From NCBI GenBank assembly GCA_947498985.1, contig CANMMF010000016.1, positions 1-61,503 of the forward strand: a DNA stretch of 61,503 nt. Reading direction: 5' to 3'. Below are positions 7,891 to 17,560 of this stretch, in pieces; position 1 is the first letter of the stretch, and every line of letters begins with the position of its first letter. Both the position numbers and the translations under genes were made by a program. The DNA comes from an uncultured Paracoccaceae bacterium. Lineage in GTDB: Bacteria > Pseudomonadota > Alphaproteobacteria > Rhodobacterales > Rhodobacteraceae. Under the pieces are notes generated by a model, which saw only the letters and a program-made list of their open reading frames with translations, was not told the origin of the DNA and did no database searches.

Positions 7891-10479
7891 TCACGAGAAC
7901 AGGAAGTCATCCGCACCAAGCGCGTCCGGCGCCACGTCTTCCAGCACGACCTGGCCGCCGGGCAGTGTAATCACTGTATCATTGCCCTGCGCGCGGATAT
8001 CGAGCCCGCCATAGCCAAGCCCCGGCACCAGGATCTGCAGCTGGTCGAGCCCCGGTTCGAAATCGGTGATCCGGTCCGATTCCCCCCGGGCGTAGAACAC
8101 AAAACGATCCGCGCCGGCGCCGCCCGACAGCAGATCATCCCCCGTGCCGCCGATGATTCGGTCCTGTCCGTTGCCACCATAGAGCGAATCAGCCCCGTCA
8201 GCCCCGGCCAGCGTGTCGTTGCCGTCCCCGCCTGCGGCGAGGTCGTTTCCAAAATGGCACCAGAGCGCGTCATTGCCGCCATCGCCCTGCATCGTGTCAT
8301 GCCCGGTGAAGCCGCCCAGCACATCATCGCCGGCGCCGCCGATCAGCCGGTCATCGTTCTGGCCGCCCCAGAGCACGTCATTGTCGGCGCCGCCATCCAG
8401 CGTGTCATCGCCGAACAAGCCGTTGAGCTGGTCCCTGCCGTCACCCCCCGAGAGCTGATCCTCGCCATTGCCGCCCCAGATCTGGTCCCAGCCATGGTCG
8501 CCGATCAGGGTGTCGTTGCCGTTGCCGCCGGCCAGCGTATCCCCCTGCGCGCCGCCATTGATGCTGTCATCGCCATCGCTGGCCCAGAGGATGTCATGCC
8601 CGCTCCCGCCGAGCAGCGTATCGTCGCCTGTCCCGCCCGAGAGCGAGTCGTTGCCGTCGCCGCCGCGGAGCATGTCGTGCCCGTCGCCGCCATTGGCCGT
8701 GTCGTTGCCGCCGCCGCCGCCGAGCACGTCATCACCCGGACCGGCCCAGATCTGGTCATCGCCACCGCCGCCCTCCAGCAGATCATTGCCCGCGCCGCTG
8801 CCCAGCGTGTCGTTGCCGCCGCCGCCGGTGAGCACGTCATCACCCGGACCGGCCCAGATCTGGTCATCGCCACCGCCGCCCTCCAGCGTGTCGTTGCCGC
8901 TGCCGCCGGCAATGCCCCCGGTCTGCCCGCCCGGATCACCGGGGTCGTCGGGATCGTCCGGCTCATCGGAGTCGGGCGGTTCGGGGGTCAGGATCGGGAT
9001 CCGGTCGGGCCCGTCAAAGCGCGCGCCAAAGAGATCGTCGGCAGAAAGCGCATCGCCATCGGCGCTGCGCAGCACGATCACGCTGTCGCGCCAGACCACG
9101 CGCGCACCGTCCGCCATCGGGGTCACGGTCAGCTGCGCGGGGTCGCGCAGCATGGCGAAATCCGACAGGTCGAGACTGTCCTGGCCGGGGGTGAAATCGG
9201 TGATCGCTGTGCGCGCCGCCGCGCCGTCGATCACAAACCGGTCGGCGCCCGCGCCGCCGGAGAGCGTGCCGCCATCGGCGCCGCCGGCAAGGATGTCGTC
9301 GCCCAGCCCGCCGACAAGCGTGTCATCGCCGCCGGAAGCGACCAGCAGATCGTCCCCCGCGCTGCCCGACAGCGTCCGCGCGCCGGGGGCGGTTTCGGTG
9401 GCGGTCAGGCCCAGATCGGCCAGCGGGATGGTGAACTGGCTGATCCCCGCCTCGGCGCTGCCCGCGACAAAGACCTGCAGGTCTCCGCCGACCACCGCCA
9501 GCGAGATCTCTCCCACATTCATCAGCCCCGCGCCCTGGGTGTGGGCCAGGCTTTGCAGATGCACCAGCCGCCCGTCCGGCAGCAGCGTGAAAAGCGTGAG
9601 CCCGTCATCGGCGCCGCCCGCCAGCACGAAGACGCGGCCCTCATGTTCCACCGCGGCGATGTCGGTGACACCGCCGAACCGCGTCTCCAGCGTGTCGAGC
9701 ACCAGATCGGCCGCCGCCAGCCCGCCGCCGGCCTCCAGCCGCAGCACCGACAGCGCATGGCTGCCCGCCGAGCCCAGCAGCACCCAGCTTTCGCCCCAGG
9801 CCTGCAGCGTGGTCATCGCATTGGGCGCGGCGATGCCCAGCCCCTGTGCGGCGCCGAACGTGTCGCTCTGGCGCAGCCCGCCATCGGCGAGGATGCGGTA
9901 ACTGTCGAGCCCGTTGGTGTCCATGTTGGTGGCCAGCAGGTATTCGTGCGATCCCATATGCAGGGTGGCCAGGCTGGCGGCGCCGCCGATCGTCACTTGG
10001 CCGTCGGGGGTCGGGGCGGCGGGACCGGTGGCATCGGGCGCATAGGCGGTGAGCCGGCCCGAGCCGGTATCGGCCACATAGATCAGGCCGCTGTCGGCCT
10101 GCACCACGTCGCTGATCCGGGCGGTGCCATTGGTCAGGGTGGGCCCGGTCTGGAACGCGCCGAAGCCGCTCTCGCCCAGCTGGTAGCCGAGCAGGCCGGA
10201 GCCGCCCTGCCCGCCGATCAGCACCTGCAGACCGCCGGCGCCGTCGATGGCGCTCACCGTGCCGGAGACCGCCGTGGCCATCGCACCGGGATGATACTGG
10301 CGGTCGATCTCGCTGGCCAGGCGGCCTTCCTCGAGGCGCCAGACCACCAGCCCGCCTTCCCCGCCGGTGGCGCTGACCAGATAGGTGCCGTCGCCGATGG
10401 CGGCGATGTCGAGATCGCTCAGCCCGGTATCGAGCGTCGGATCCCCGGTCGCCATTCTCCCCTGAAACTGCAGACGCAT
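7891..10479 (-). CDS. RTX Ca2+-binding protein with propeller-like N-terminal region
   Basis: An 862-residue type I substrate candidate. The N-terminal ~380 residues consist of repeated ~45-60-residue units such as LLGYQLGESGFG and LTLFTLLPDGRL, a pattern typical of beta-propellers; no enzymatic motif was found. Two RTX blocks follow. A short one (about 375-410) precedes an Asp/Pro linker (SDEPDDPDDPGDPGG), and a long one runs from about 525 to 790. The C-terminus ends in the DDFLFS-type hydrophobic signature common in type I signals. Several repeats carry Trp (DQIWAG, DVLWGG), and one 36-residue unit is duplicated almost exactly at DNA level. No signal peptide is present. It lies upstream of the exporter genes on the same strand. 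Secreted adhesin or matrix protein is the best guess. Confidence 0.88.
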   Translation of the reverse strand: MRLQFQGRMATGDPTLDTGLSDLDIAAIGDGTYLVSATGGEGGLVVWRLEEGRLASEIDRQYHPGAMATAVSGTVSAIDGAGGLQVLIGGQGGSGLLGYQLGESGFGAFQTGPTLTNGTARISDVVQADSGLIYVADTGSGRLTAYAPDATGPAAPTPDGQVTIGGAASLATLHMGSHEYLLATNMDTNGLDSYRILADGGLRQSDTFGAAQGLGIAAPNAMTTLQAWGESWVLLGSAGSHALSVLRLEAGGGLAAADLVLDTLETRFGGVTDIAAVEHEGRVFVLAGGADDGLTLFTLLPDGRLVHLQSLAHTQGAGLMNVGEISLAVVGGDLQVFVAGSAEAGISQFTIPLADLGLTATETAPGARTLSGSAGDDLLVASGGDDTLVGGLGDDILAGGADGGTLSGGAGADRFVIDGAAARTAITDFTPGQDSLDLSDFAMLRDPAQLTVTPMADGARVVWRDSVIVLRSADGDALSADDLFGARFDGPDRIPILTPEPPDSDEPDDPDDPGDPGGQTGGIAGGSGNDTLEGGGGDDQIWAGPGDDVLTGGGGNDTLGSGAGNDLLEGGGGDDQIWAGPGDDVLGGGGGNDTANGGDGHDMLRGGDGNDSLSGGTGDDTLLGGSGHDILWASDGDDSINGGAQGDTLAGGNGNDTLIGDHGWDQIWGGNGEDQLSGGDGRDQLNGLFGDDTLDGGADNDVLWGGQNDDRLIGGAGDDVLGGFTGHDTMQGDGGNDALWCHFGNDLAAGGDGNDTLAGADGADSLYGGNGQDRIIGGTGDDLLSGGAGADRFVFYARGESDRITDFEPGLDQLQILVPGLGYGGLDIRAQGNDTVITLPGGQVVLEDVAPDALGADDFLFS
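8722..8886. repeat. Recent 108-bp internal duplication in the RTX gene
   Basis: Identical ~57-bp stretches at 8722-8778 and 8830-8886, offset by 108 bp (36 codons), encode the repeated segment LEGGGGDDQIWAGPGDDVL. Near-identity at synonymous sites indicates a recent tandem duplication or gene conversion, so repeat number may vary between strains. Confidence 0.75.
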
Positions 10480-10746
10480 GCCCTACCCTCACACCGGTCC
10501 CACCGCGGAATCGGCGCGGTGGGTCGTCGCGGCGCAGACTGCCCGGACGCGATGGCGCAAGGCGGCATCAATTCGGGCGAAACGGTGCCGTTTCAGACGG
10601 ATTTTCATCGAATTCCGCGCGCCGGGCGGTCCCGGGTTGTGGCGCTCCGGAGCGGCGACTAAGCTCCGCGCGGCGGGTATCGCGCGCGGTGACCGCACAG
10701 CCCATCGCCCTGCACTGCGCCGCGGCGGAAACACAGGAAGCAACTT

Positions 10747-11433
10747 ATGCGAGCTCGCGCCTTTTCGCTGGCAATCAACGACAAGGGGTTCTTCTGGAAC
10801 GAGGAATTCCTCAACCGGATGAACAACCGCGCCGAGCGGATCTTTTCCTTCGACCCCGCGCTGATGCGCGGCGCGCGGGTGCTCGATCTCGGGGCGCGCT
10901 TCGGCTTCTGGTCCTGGGCGGCGCATAATCTCGGGGCGGCCGAGACGCTGGGCATCGAGGGGCGGGCGGAAAGTGCCGCGCGCGGCGACAAGCTGCTGGC
11001 CGGGCTCAACCACCGGTTCGAGATCGGCAACGCCTTCGACATCATGCCGCATCTGGTGGCCGGGGGGCAGCGTTTCGACGTGATCCTGAACCTGGGGTTC
11101 TTCTATCACATCTACGACCATTACGGCATGCTGAAGCTGATGGATGCGCTGCAGCCCAAGGTGATCGTGATCGACAGCGAGATCGTCGATCTCGACGAAG
11201 CCGTGGTGCGCATCCGCACCGAAAAGACCTGGGAGCCGAACAACGCCATACCCGAGAAGGAAGGTCAGAAATTCTCCGCCGTGGGCAATCCCAGCCGCGG
11301 CGCCATGGAGCTGATCGCGGAGTGTTTCGACTACCGACTCGAATGGTGCGACTGGTCGGGTCTGACGGCGGCCGATGAGGGCTGCGCGGATTACCGTCAG
11401 CGCCGCCGCTTCACCTGCATCCTGACGCGCTGA
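10747..11433 (+). CDS. Class I SAM-dependent methyltransferase
   Basis: A 228-residue protein. Motif I (RVLDLGARFGFWSWAA, about residues 44-59) is the glycine-rich SAM-binding loop, followed by an acidic end of strand 2 (LGIEG) and a motif-IV-like segment (FDVILNLGFFYHI). The substrate is unknown. The setting in a polysaccharide cluster and 73 bp from UDP-galactopyranose mutase suggests methylation of a sugar or glycan end. The start has a good ribosome-binding site (AGGAAG). It is the first gene of a rightward pair with glf. Confidence 0.8.
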   Translation: MRARAFSLAINDKGFFWNEEFLNRMNNRAERIFSFDPALMRGARVLDLGARFGFWSWAAHNLGAAETLGIEGRAESAARGDKLLAGLNHRFEIGNAFDIMPHLVAGGQRFDVILNLGFFYHIYDHYGMLKLMDALQPKVIVIDSEIVDLDEAVVRIRTEKTWEPNNAIPEKEGQKFSAVGNPSRGAMELIAECFDYRLEWCDWSGLTAADEGCADYRQRRRFTCILTR

Positions 11434-11506
11434 GACCGGCCCGGGCCGGTTGTGCCCGACCGGGCCCGGACATAGACTGCGCGGGGCAGGAAGCAGGGCG
11501 AAGCGC

Positions 11507-12616
11507 ATGCAGATACTCTTGGTGGGCGCCGGGCTTTCCGGCGCGGTCATGGCGCGCGAACTGGCGGTGGCGGGCCACCGCGTCACGGTCCTGGAGGCGC
11601 GCGATCACGTGGCGGGCAATTGCCACACCGAGCGCTGCCCCGAAACCGGCGTCCTGGTGCATGTCTACGGCCCGCATATCTTCCACACCGACGATGCGGA
11701 GGTCTGGGACTACGTGCAGCGCTTTGCGCGCTTCATGCCCTATCGCCACCAGGTCCGCGCCACCCATGCCGGCCGGGTCTACGGGTTGCCGGTCACGCTG
11801 CACACGATCAACCAGTTCTTCGGGCGCGCCTTTCGCCCCGACGAGGCCCGCGCCTTCATCGCCGAAACCCAGGCCGACCGCAGCATCACCGATCCGCAAA
11901 GCTTCGAGGAGCAGGCGCTGGCGATGGTGGGCCCGGCGCTTTATGAGGCGTTCTTCAAGGGCTACACCGAAAAGCAATGGGGCCGCAGCCCGACCGAGCT
12001 GCCCGCGGCGATCCTCAAGCGGCTGCCCTTGCGCTTCAGCTACGACGACAACTACTTCTTTCACCGGTTCCAGGGCATCCCGGAGGCGGGCTATACCGCC
12101 ATGGTTGCGGCGATGCTCGACCATCCGGGCATCGATCTGCATCTTGGAACGCCGTTTGCGCCGGAGCATGCCGCGCGCGCCGATCACCTGTTCTGGTCGG
12201 GGCCGCTCGATGGCTATTTCGGGCACCGGCTGGGGCGGCTGGGCTACCGCACGCTGGATTTCGAGCGCTTCACAGCGACGGGCGACTGGCAGGGCTGTGC
12301 GGTGATGAACTATCCCGACGCCGATTGCGCCTTCACCCGGATCACCGAACACAAGCATTTCGCCCCCTGGGAGCGGCATGCGGAATCGGTGCTCTACCGC
12401 GAATATCCGCGCGCCTGCGGGGCGGATGACATTCCCTATTACCCGGTCCGGCTGCTGCATGAAAAGGCGCTGCTGGCCGAATATGAACGCCTCGCCGCCG
12501 CCGAGCAGGGCGTCACCTTTCTGGGCCGGCTCGGCACCTATCGCTATCTCGACATGGATGTGACGATCCGCGCGGCGCTGGACGCGGCGCGGGGCTTTCG
12601 GGCCGCCCGGCGCTGA
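11507..12616 (+). CDS. glf: UDP-galactopyranose mutase
   Basis: A 369-residue cytoplasmic flavoenzyme that interconverts UDP-galactopyranose and UDP-galactofuranose. It shows the N-terminal FAD-binding loop VGAGLSGAVMARELA, then GNCHTE and the family motif YGPHIFHTDD, and later KGYTEKQWGR and DDNYFFHRFQGIPE, both diagnostic of Glf. The length is normal. The start is the ATG at 11507, directly in front of the FAD strand, not an upstream frame extension. It implies the replicon's polysaccharide contains galactofuranose; one of the GT2 enzymes at 47175-48140 or 48137-48916 could use the product. Confidence 0.97.
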   Translation: MQILLVGAGLSGAVMARELAVAGHRVTVLEARDHVAGNCHTERCPETGVLVHVYGPHIFHTDDAEVWDYVQRFARFMPYRHQVRATHAGRVYGLPVTLHTINQFFGRAFRPDEARAFIAETQADRSITDPQSFEEQALAMVGPALYEAFFKGYTEKQWGRSPTELPAAILKRLPLRFSYDDNYFFHRFQGIPEAGYTAMVAAMLDHPGIDLHLGTPFAPEHAARADHLFWSGPLDGYFGHRLGRLGYRTLDFERFTATGDWQGCAVMNYPDADCAFTRITEHKHFAPWERHAESVLYREYPRACGADDIPYYPVRLLHEKALLAEYERLAAAEQGVTFLGRLGTYRYLDMDVTIRAALDAARGFRAARR

Positions 12617-12715
12617 GGGCGGGCGCCGGTGTCAGAGCCGTTCCCTGCCCGGACCGGCTCAGCGTCCGGAAAACCACGCCAGGCCGCGCTTTTCCCGGTG
12701 CTTTTCCCGGCGCTC

Positions 12716-13471
12716 TTACCGGTCGCTCCCACGGGGGCTCTCACGGTGGCAGTGGATGTCGTGCCAGCCGCGGCGTTCGCCGCGCGCCATGCGGGCATTG
12801 GCCACGTCCATCTCGGCCTGCACCACCGCATCGAACGCATCGGCGGCAAACCAGTTATCCTGCGGCAGCTCAAGCCCGAAACAGCCGCTATGCGAATTGC
12901 GGAACGACTGGGCCACATAGCTGCCCTCGCGCGCCGGTTGCGGCGGGTCGGGCACAAACCCCTTGCCCTGGCGGACGATCTGGAACCGGCTGTAGCCCAG
13001 CCCGACCAGCTGCTCGAGATTGGCGCGCCAGTGGATATTGACCTCGTAGGACAGAAACTCCGGCAGCGGCAGATCGCGGCTCAGCGTCGACAGCGCCGGC
13101 AGCTCGAAACCCTCGATGTCGATCTTGAGATAACGCGCCTTCCCGTGGCGGGCGACCAGCCGCGACAGCGGCGCGGTCTGCACCTGGATCAGGGTGTGAC
13201 CCACATCGCCGGTGGCCTTGCCCTGCTTGACGAAGGAACTCCATTCGCTGAAATCGCTGACATAGAAATCCAGCGTCTCGACCTTGTCGGACACGCCGAC
13301 ATTCTCGACCACGTAGCGCCCGTCGGCGATCTCGTCGGCAAAGCGCTCCTGCAGGGCGGCGCAGAGCTTGGGATCGGCCTCGATGGCCACGACGCGGAAG
13401 CCCTTGGCCAGGTAAAACGCGGAATCATCCCCGTTATTGGCGCCGATATCGTAGATCAGGGGGGCGGTCAT
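12716..13471 (-). CDS. FkbM-family methyltransferase
   Basis: A 251-residue protein beginning MTAPLIYDIGANNGDDS, where DIGANNG is the FkbM motif I. It continues with VVAIEADP (motif II), then LKIDIEGFELPAL, the LKxDxEGxE signature of the FkbM family. These enzymes O-methylate sugars or natural products and are frequent in surface glycan clusters. I chose the ATG at 13471 because the fold begins there; a longer frame starts at 13531 with GTG. The gene converges on glf. Confidence 0.88.
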   Translation of the reverse strand: MTAPLIYDIGANNGDDSAFYLAKGFRVVAIEADPKLCAALQERFADEIADGRYVVENVGVSDKVETLDFYVSDFSEWSSFVKQGKATGDVGHTLIQVQTAPLSRLVARHGKARYLKIDIEGFELPALSTLSRDLPLPEFLSYEVNIHWRANLEQLVGLGYSRFQIVRQGKGFVPDPPQPAREGSYVAQSFRNSHSGCFGLELPQDNWFAADAFDAVVQAEMDVANARMARGERRGWHDIHCHRESPRGSDR

Positions 13472-13658
13472 GCGGGGTCTCGCGACGATTGGGACAGGGG
13501 ATATGCGCAACCGGACGGCGCGGGCTGACACGGGTGCGTCCAGTCAGTGAGGGATGGCCGCACCCCTGTCAACCCGGGGGCCGCGCGCTGCTGTGACCGA
13601 TCGGCAAGGAATGCCGCCACAGGATCTGGCCCGAACGGTCTGATCTCCGGAGGCACCC

Positions 13659-14774
13659 ATGTCAGAACTCTCGGCGCGGCTCGCGCTGCCCTATCTTTTG
13701 CCCGCGCAGGCGCAAAAGCACGTCACGCATAACGAGGCGCTCGAGACGCTCGACACGCTGGTCCAGCTGGTGCTGGAAGAGGTCGGCGCCCAGACCCCGC
13801 CGCCCGCGCCGCTGGCCGGGCAGGTCTGGGCGCTGGGGGCGGCACCGGGGGGCGACTGGGCCGGAGAGGCGGGCCGCCTGGCGCGCTATGCCGATCCCGG
13901 CTGGCGCTTCGTGACGCCGGCGCCCGGCTGGATCGCCACCGAGCGCGGCACCGGCCAGCTGATGGTGCATGACGGCAGCGGCTGGGGGCCGCTGCCCGCC
14001 GCCGGGCTCGACGATCTGGATGGTGTCGGCATCGGCACCGCGCATGATCCGGTCAACCGGCTTGCCGTGGCCGCGGAGGCGGCGCTGTTCAGCCATGCAG
14101 GCGCCGGTCACCAGATCAAGGTCAACAAGGCGCAAGCCGCCGACACCGCATCGCTGCTGTTTCAGACCGGCTGGTCGGGCCGGGCCGAGATGGGCACCGC
14201 CGGATCGGATGCCTTCGCCATCAAGGTCAGCGCCGACGGCGCCGCCTGGACCACGGCGCTGAGCCTCGATCCCGCAACCGGGCACGCCTCCGGCGCGGCG
14301 GTCCAGCAGGGGCCCGCGGATGTCACGCCGGGACGGCTGGCGCGGGCCGATCACGCCTATGGGCCGGGCAACCTGCTGGGCCCGGTGAGCCAGGCCGCGG
14401 GCCTGCCCACCGGGGCGGTGATCGAACGCGGATCGACCGCGGACGGAGACTATGTGCGCTATGCCGACGGCACGCAGATCTGCACCCAGTCGGGGCTGGT
14501 GGCGCCGTATATCAACGGCAATTACTGCGCGGTGAACTGGACGTTTCCGGCAGGCTTTTCGACGCCGCCGCTGGGCACCACGATCCTGCTCGATGGCGGG
14601 ATGTGGTCGGCCTCCGGCCCGGCCTCGGGGATCTCGCGCGGCGATGTGACCGCGATCCGCGGCAATGTCAGCGCGGCGCAGATGTCGGCCCAGGCCTGGG
14701 TGCGCTCGGATCTCGACTTTGCCGCCGGTGACACGGTGCCGCTGAGCGTCACCGCGGTGGGCCGCTGGTTCTGA
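13659..14774 (+). CDS. DUF2793 domain protein (phage-tail-like surface protein family)
   Basis: A 371-residue protein. The N-terminus shows the DUF2793 signature LALPYLLPAQAQKHVTHNEA (about 7-26), a family found in alphaproteobacterial prophages and gene-transfer-agent-like contexts and thought to be tail-fibre related. The middle (about 150-220) resembles repetitive beta-rich fibre segments, and the C-terminus (about 255-371) has a YADGTQICTQSG-type head as in fibre tips. A strong ribosome-binding site (CGGAGG) precedes the ATG. No other phage genes are nearby, so it may have been co-opted as a surface protein, perhaps glycan-binding. Confidence 0.8.
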   Translation: MSELSARLALPYLLPAQAQKHVTHNEALETLDTLVQLVLEEVGAQTPPPAPLAGQVWALGAAPGGDWAGEAGRLARYADPGWRFVTPAPGWIATERGTGQLMVHDGSGWGPLPAAGLDDLDGVGIGTAHDPVNRLAVAAEAALFSHAGAGHQIKVNKAQAADTASLLFQTGWSGRAEMGTAGSDAFAIKVSADGAAWTTALSLDPATGHASGAAVQQGPADVTPGRLARADHAYGPGNLLGPVSQAAGLPTGAVIERGSTADGDYVRYADGTQICTQSGLVAPYINGNYCAVNWTFPAGFSTPPLGTTILLDGGMWSASGPASGISRGDVTAIRGNVSAAQMSAQAWVRSDLDFAAGDTVPLSVTAVGRWF

Positions 14775-14890
14775 GCCATCCGGGCGGTCCGCGGGGGAGG
14801 CCCGCGGGGTCTCGGGCGCCGTTTGTGAATGGACCGAGCGCGCCGCTGGCGCGTCTGTGGCCATTCCCGGGGCTCCGCCCTTTTGTGGCT

Positions 14891-14913
14891 TGATCTCTCC
14901 CCCGGAGAGATCA
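14891..14913. terminator. Hairpin downstream of the DUF2793 gene
   Basis: TGATCTCTCC / GGAGAGATCA, a perfect 10-bp stem with a 3-nt CCC loop, 117 bp past the stop of the DUF2793 gene and before the 56-bp tandem repeats. There is no T-run, so it may be a repeat-type palindrome rather than a terminator. Confidence 0.4.
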
Positions 14914-14944
14914 TCGGAGTGCTGCGCGCTCCGAACCGCCACGC

Positions 14945-15070
14945 ACCCTCCCCCGGAGCGCCTGTGGCAGACCCCGGGGCTCCGCCCGTGAATTGACCAA
15001 ACCCTCCCCCGGAGCGCCTGTGGCAGACCCCGGGGCTCCGCCCGTGAATTGACCAAACCCTCCCCCGGAG
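14945..15070. repeat. 56-bp tandem repeat, 2.25 copies
   Basis: A unit starting ACCCTCCCCCGGAGCGCCTG repeats at 14945 and 15001, with a partial third copy at 15057; the copies are identical. The whole 14775-15102 stretch between the convergent DUF2793 and manC genes is made of related GC-rich segments (variants of CCCCGGGGCTCCGCCC) and holds no gene. Such palindromic GC-rich spacers are common between roseobacter genes. Confidence 0.85.
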
Positions 15071-15102
15071 GGTTTGCCCGGCCAAAGGCCGGGTTCGTCA
15101 AT

Positions 15103-16551
15103 TCACCCCTTCGCGCCCTGGCCGCGGGCGTAGACATCCTCGTAGCGGATGATGTCGTCTTCCCCCAGATAGGACCCGGTCTGCACCTCGATCAGCACCA
15201 TCGGCACCTTGCCGGGGTTCTCCATCCGGTGCACGGCGCCCAGCGGGATGTAGACCGACTGGTTTTCGGTCACCAGTGTCACCGTCTCGTCCACCGTCAC
15301 TCTCGCGGTGCCCTCGACCACGATCCAGTGCTCGGAGCGGTGATGGTGGCTTTGCAGGCTCAGTGCGGCGCCGGGATGCACATGGATGCGCTTGACCTGA
15401 AAGCGCCCGCCCACCACCAGGCTTTCGAACCAGCCCCAGGGGCGGTAGTCGCGCGGCAGGGTCTCGGCCTGCACAGCCCCTTCGGCCTTCAGCACCGCCA
15501 CCGCTGTCTTGACGTCCTGCGCGCGGTCCTTGCGGGCCACCAGCACCGCGTCGGGCATCGCCACCGCCACGATATCGTCAAGCCCGATGCCCACCAGCAC
15601 CTGCTGGTCATCCTCGGCGCGCAGCAGCGTGTTGCGGCAATCGATCGCCGTGGCCGGGCCCGAAACGGCGATGCCGTCGGCGTCCGGGCCGCTTTCGCGC
15701 CAGACCGATTCCCAGCCGCCCAGATCCGACCAGGCGCCCGCATAGGGCACCACGGTCAGGTTGCCGGCCTTCTCCATCACCGCGTAATCGATCGAGATGT
15801 CCTCGATCCCGGTCCAGGCGGCCGGATCGAGCCGGGTGAAGCCGAGATCGGGCTCGGCGGCCTCGAGCGCTCTGCGCACCATCTCCAGCATGGCCGGCTG
15901 ATACGCCTCGAAAGCGGCCACAATCGTGTCGGGCGAGAAAAGGAAGATGCCCGCGTTCCACAGATGCCGCCCACCCTCCAGCATCGCCTGCGCGGTGGCG
16001 GCATCGGGCTTTTCGACAAAACGCCTGAGCTTTTGCGGCACCGGGGCGAAATCGTCCTGCGGCGCCTCGGAGAGCTCCAGCCAGCCATAACCCGTCTCGG
16101 GCCGGTCGGGGCGGATGCCGAAGGTGACGAGCTGACCGGCCTCGGCGGCGGGTGCGGCGGCCTGCACCGCGGCACCGAACCGCGCGGGATCGGGGATCAC
16201 GTGATCGGACGGCGCCACCAGCATCAGCGCGTCGGGCGCTTCGCGCTGCAGCAACAATGCGCCCGCCAGCACCGCAGGCGCGGTGTTGCGGCCTTCGGGC
16301 TCGATCAGCGTGGCCTGGGCGGCGATCTCGACACCGGCCAGCTGCTCGGTCACGATGAAGCGGAAATCGCCCCCCGTGACCACCACCGGCGCGCCGTAGC
16401 CGTCGCCCGACAGATGCAGGGCGGCGGCCTGAAACAGGCTGGTGTCCCCGGTCAGCTCGGTGAATTGCTTGGGATAGCTCTTGCGGCTGAGCGGCCAGAG
16501 CCGGGTGCCCGACCCGCCACAAAGCAACAGCGGGTGAATGGTTTTGGTCAT
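15103..16551 (-). CDS. manC: Mannose-1-phosphate guanylyltransferase / mannose-6-phosphate isomerase
   Basis: A 482-residue bifunctional type II enzyme. The N-terminal nucleotidyltransferase has the pyrophosphorylase motif GGSGTRLWPLSRKSYPKQF (about 11-29) and the sugar-site FVEKPDAATAQ. The C-terminal cupin isomerase domain (about 370-482) shows GWFESLVVGGRFQVKRIHVH and SLQSHHHRSEHW. It makes GDP-mannose, the precursor for the gmd/fcl GDP-L-fucose branch at 17561-22103. Phosphomannomutase (ManB) is not encoded here. The start at 16551 lies directly before the catalytic loop; a longer in-frame extension is rejected. The 211-bp spacer upstream contains a 17-bp direct repeat (from 16562). Confidence 0.96.
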   Translation of the reverse strand: MTKTIHPLLLCGGSGTRLWPLSRKSYPKQFTELTGDTSLFQAAALHLSGDGYGAPVVVTGGDFRFIVTEQLAGVEIAAQATLIEPEGRNTAPAVLAGALLLQREAPDALMLVAPSDHVIPDPARFGAAVQAAAPAAEAGQLVTFGIRPDRPETGYGWLELSEAPQDDFAPVPQKLRRFVEKPDAATAQAMLEGGRHLWNAGIFLFSPDTIVAAFEAYQPAMLEMVRRALEAAEPDLGFTRLDPAAWTGIEDISIDYAVMEKAGNLTVVPYAGAWSDLGGWESVWRESGPDADGIAVSGPATAIDCRNTLLRAEDDQQVLVGIGLDDIVAVAMPDAVLVARKDRAQDVKTAVAVLKAEGAVQAETLPRDYRPWGWFESLVVGGRFQVKRIHVHPGAALSLQSHHHRSEHWIVVEGTARVTVDETVTLVTENQSVYIPLGAVHRMENPGKVPMVLIEVQTGSYLGEDDIIRYEDVYARGQGAKG

Positions 16552-16762
16552 GGCGCGCCTTCCCTGAACAGCGAGGCCCCCTGAACAGCGAGGCACCGGG
16601 GGGCCGCGGACAGGGCCGGGTAACATGCGGCGCAGGGCAATTCAAACCCCATCCCGGAGGGGTGCAGCGCAGCGCGCGGGCGCCGCGGCGCTCTCGACAA
16701 GCCCGGCCCGCTGGGGCATAGATTTTCAGCGTTTTTCAGAACCCCTGCCGGAGCCTGCCCGC

Positions 16763-17299
16763 ATGTCCCACCCGATCGAAGCCGTCACCGCGCAGGCCTT
16801 CGAGCGGCTGCGCGCGCTGCAGCGCGACGGCGCGATGGAAAATGACGAGAGCCTCTGCGACGGCGTGTCGCTGAGCTGGGACGAGGCGGGGCCGCAGATC
16901 CGTGTCGAGGCCATCTCGGATGCCGGCCGGATGCTGGCGCTCAAGGCCGAGGTGCAGGGCGCGCCGCGCTGGTTCTCGCTCAACATCCCGCTTGGAAAGG
17001 CGGCGCTGCGCAGCGGCGACGTGATCGGGGTTGTGCTCGACGCGCAGGCCGATACGGCGCTGCCGCCGGTGCCGCTGTTTGTGCGCAGCGCGCGGGACGG
17101 CGAGACCGTCGACACCCATCTGACCGAGCCGCTGACCCTGGCCTCCCGGCGCGGCGTGGCCGTGACCCTGCACCGGGTCGAGGCCGACAGCGCCCTGCAC
17201 GGCACGGAGGACTGGCACACGCTGATCCTGTCGCTGCCGGCGCAGGATTTCGGCCTGACGCTGTTCGACGCCCGGGTTTTCGTCTCACCTGCGGGATAA
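16763..17299 (+). CDS. Conserved hypothetical protein, unrecognised
   Basis: A 178-residue soluble protein with no signal peptide or membrane segment. Strands such as GVSLSWDEAGPQIRVEAIS and WFSLNIPLG, and a C-terminal LILSLPAQDFGLTLFDARVF, suggest an all-beta carbohydrate-binding-like fold, but I do not recognise a family. The ATG at 16763 has GGAG upstream; an upstream in-frame extension looks non-coding. It stands alone on the plus strand between manC and fcl, both on minus. Confidence 0.65.
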   Translation: MSHPIEAVTAQAFERLRALQRDGAMENDESLCDGVSLSWDEAGPQIRVEAISDAGRMLALKAEVQGAPRWFSLNIPLGKAALRSGDVIGVVLDAQADTALPPVPLFVRSARDGETVDTHLTEPLTLASRRGVAVTLHRVEADSALHGTEDWHTLILSLPAQDFGLTLFDARVFVSPAG

Positions 17300-17560
17300 G
17301 GCGGCGCGGGTCCGGAGGGACCGGGGCGGACATTTGCAATTCTGATCCCCGGGACGCGCAGCGCCGGGCCATGGTACGGCGATCCTTCGTGCGTTGACGG
17401 GCGCTTTGTCTCGGCGAGGTCCGTAAAACCAACGAGGACTCACCAGGCCTCAGCCAGATCGCCGTGCCAGGAGATGGCCCGGCGATGCGCGGCGGCCTGC
17501 GGGCTTGACTCCGCGCATGTCTGCAAATCTCCGCATCAGGCCGGGACCGCCGCCGCCGCC

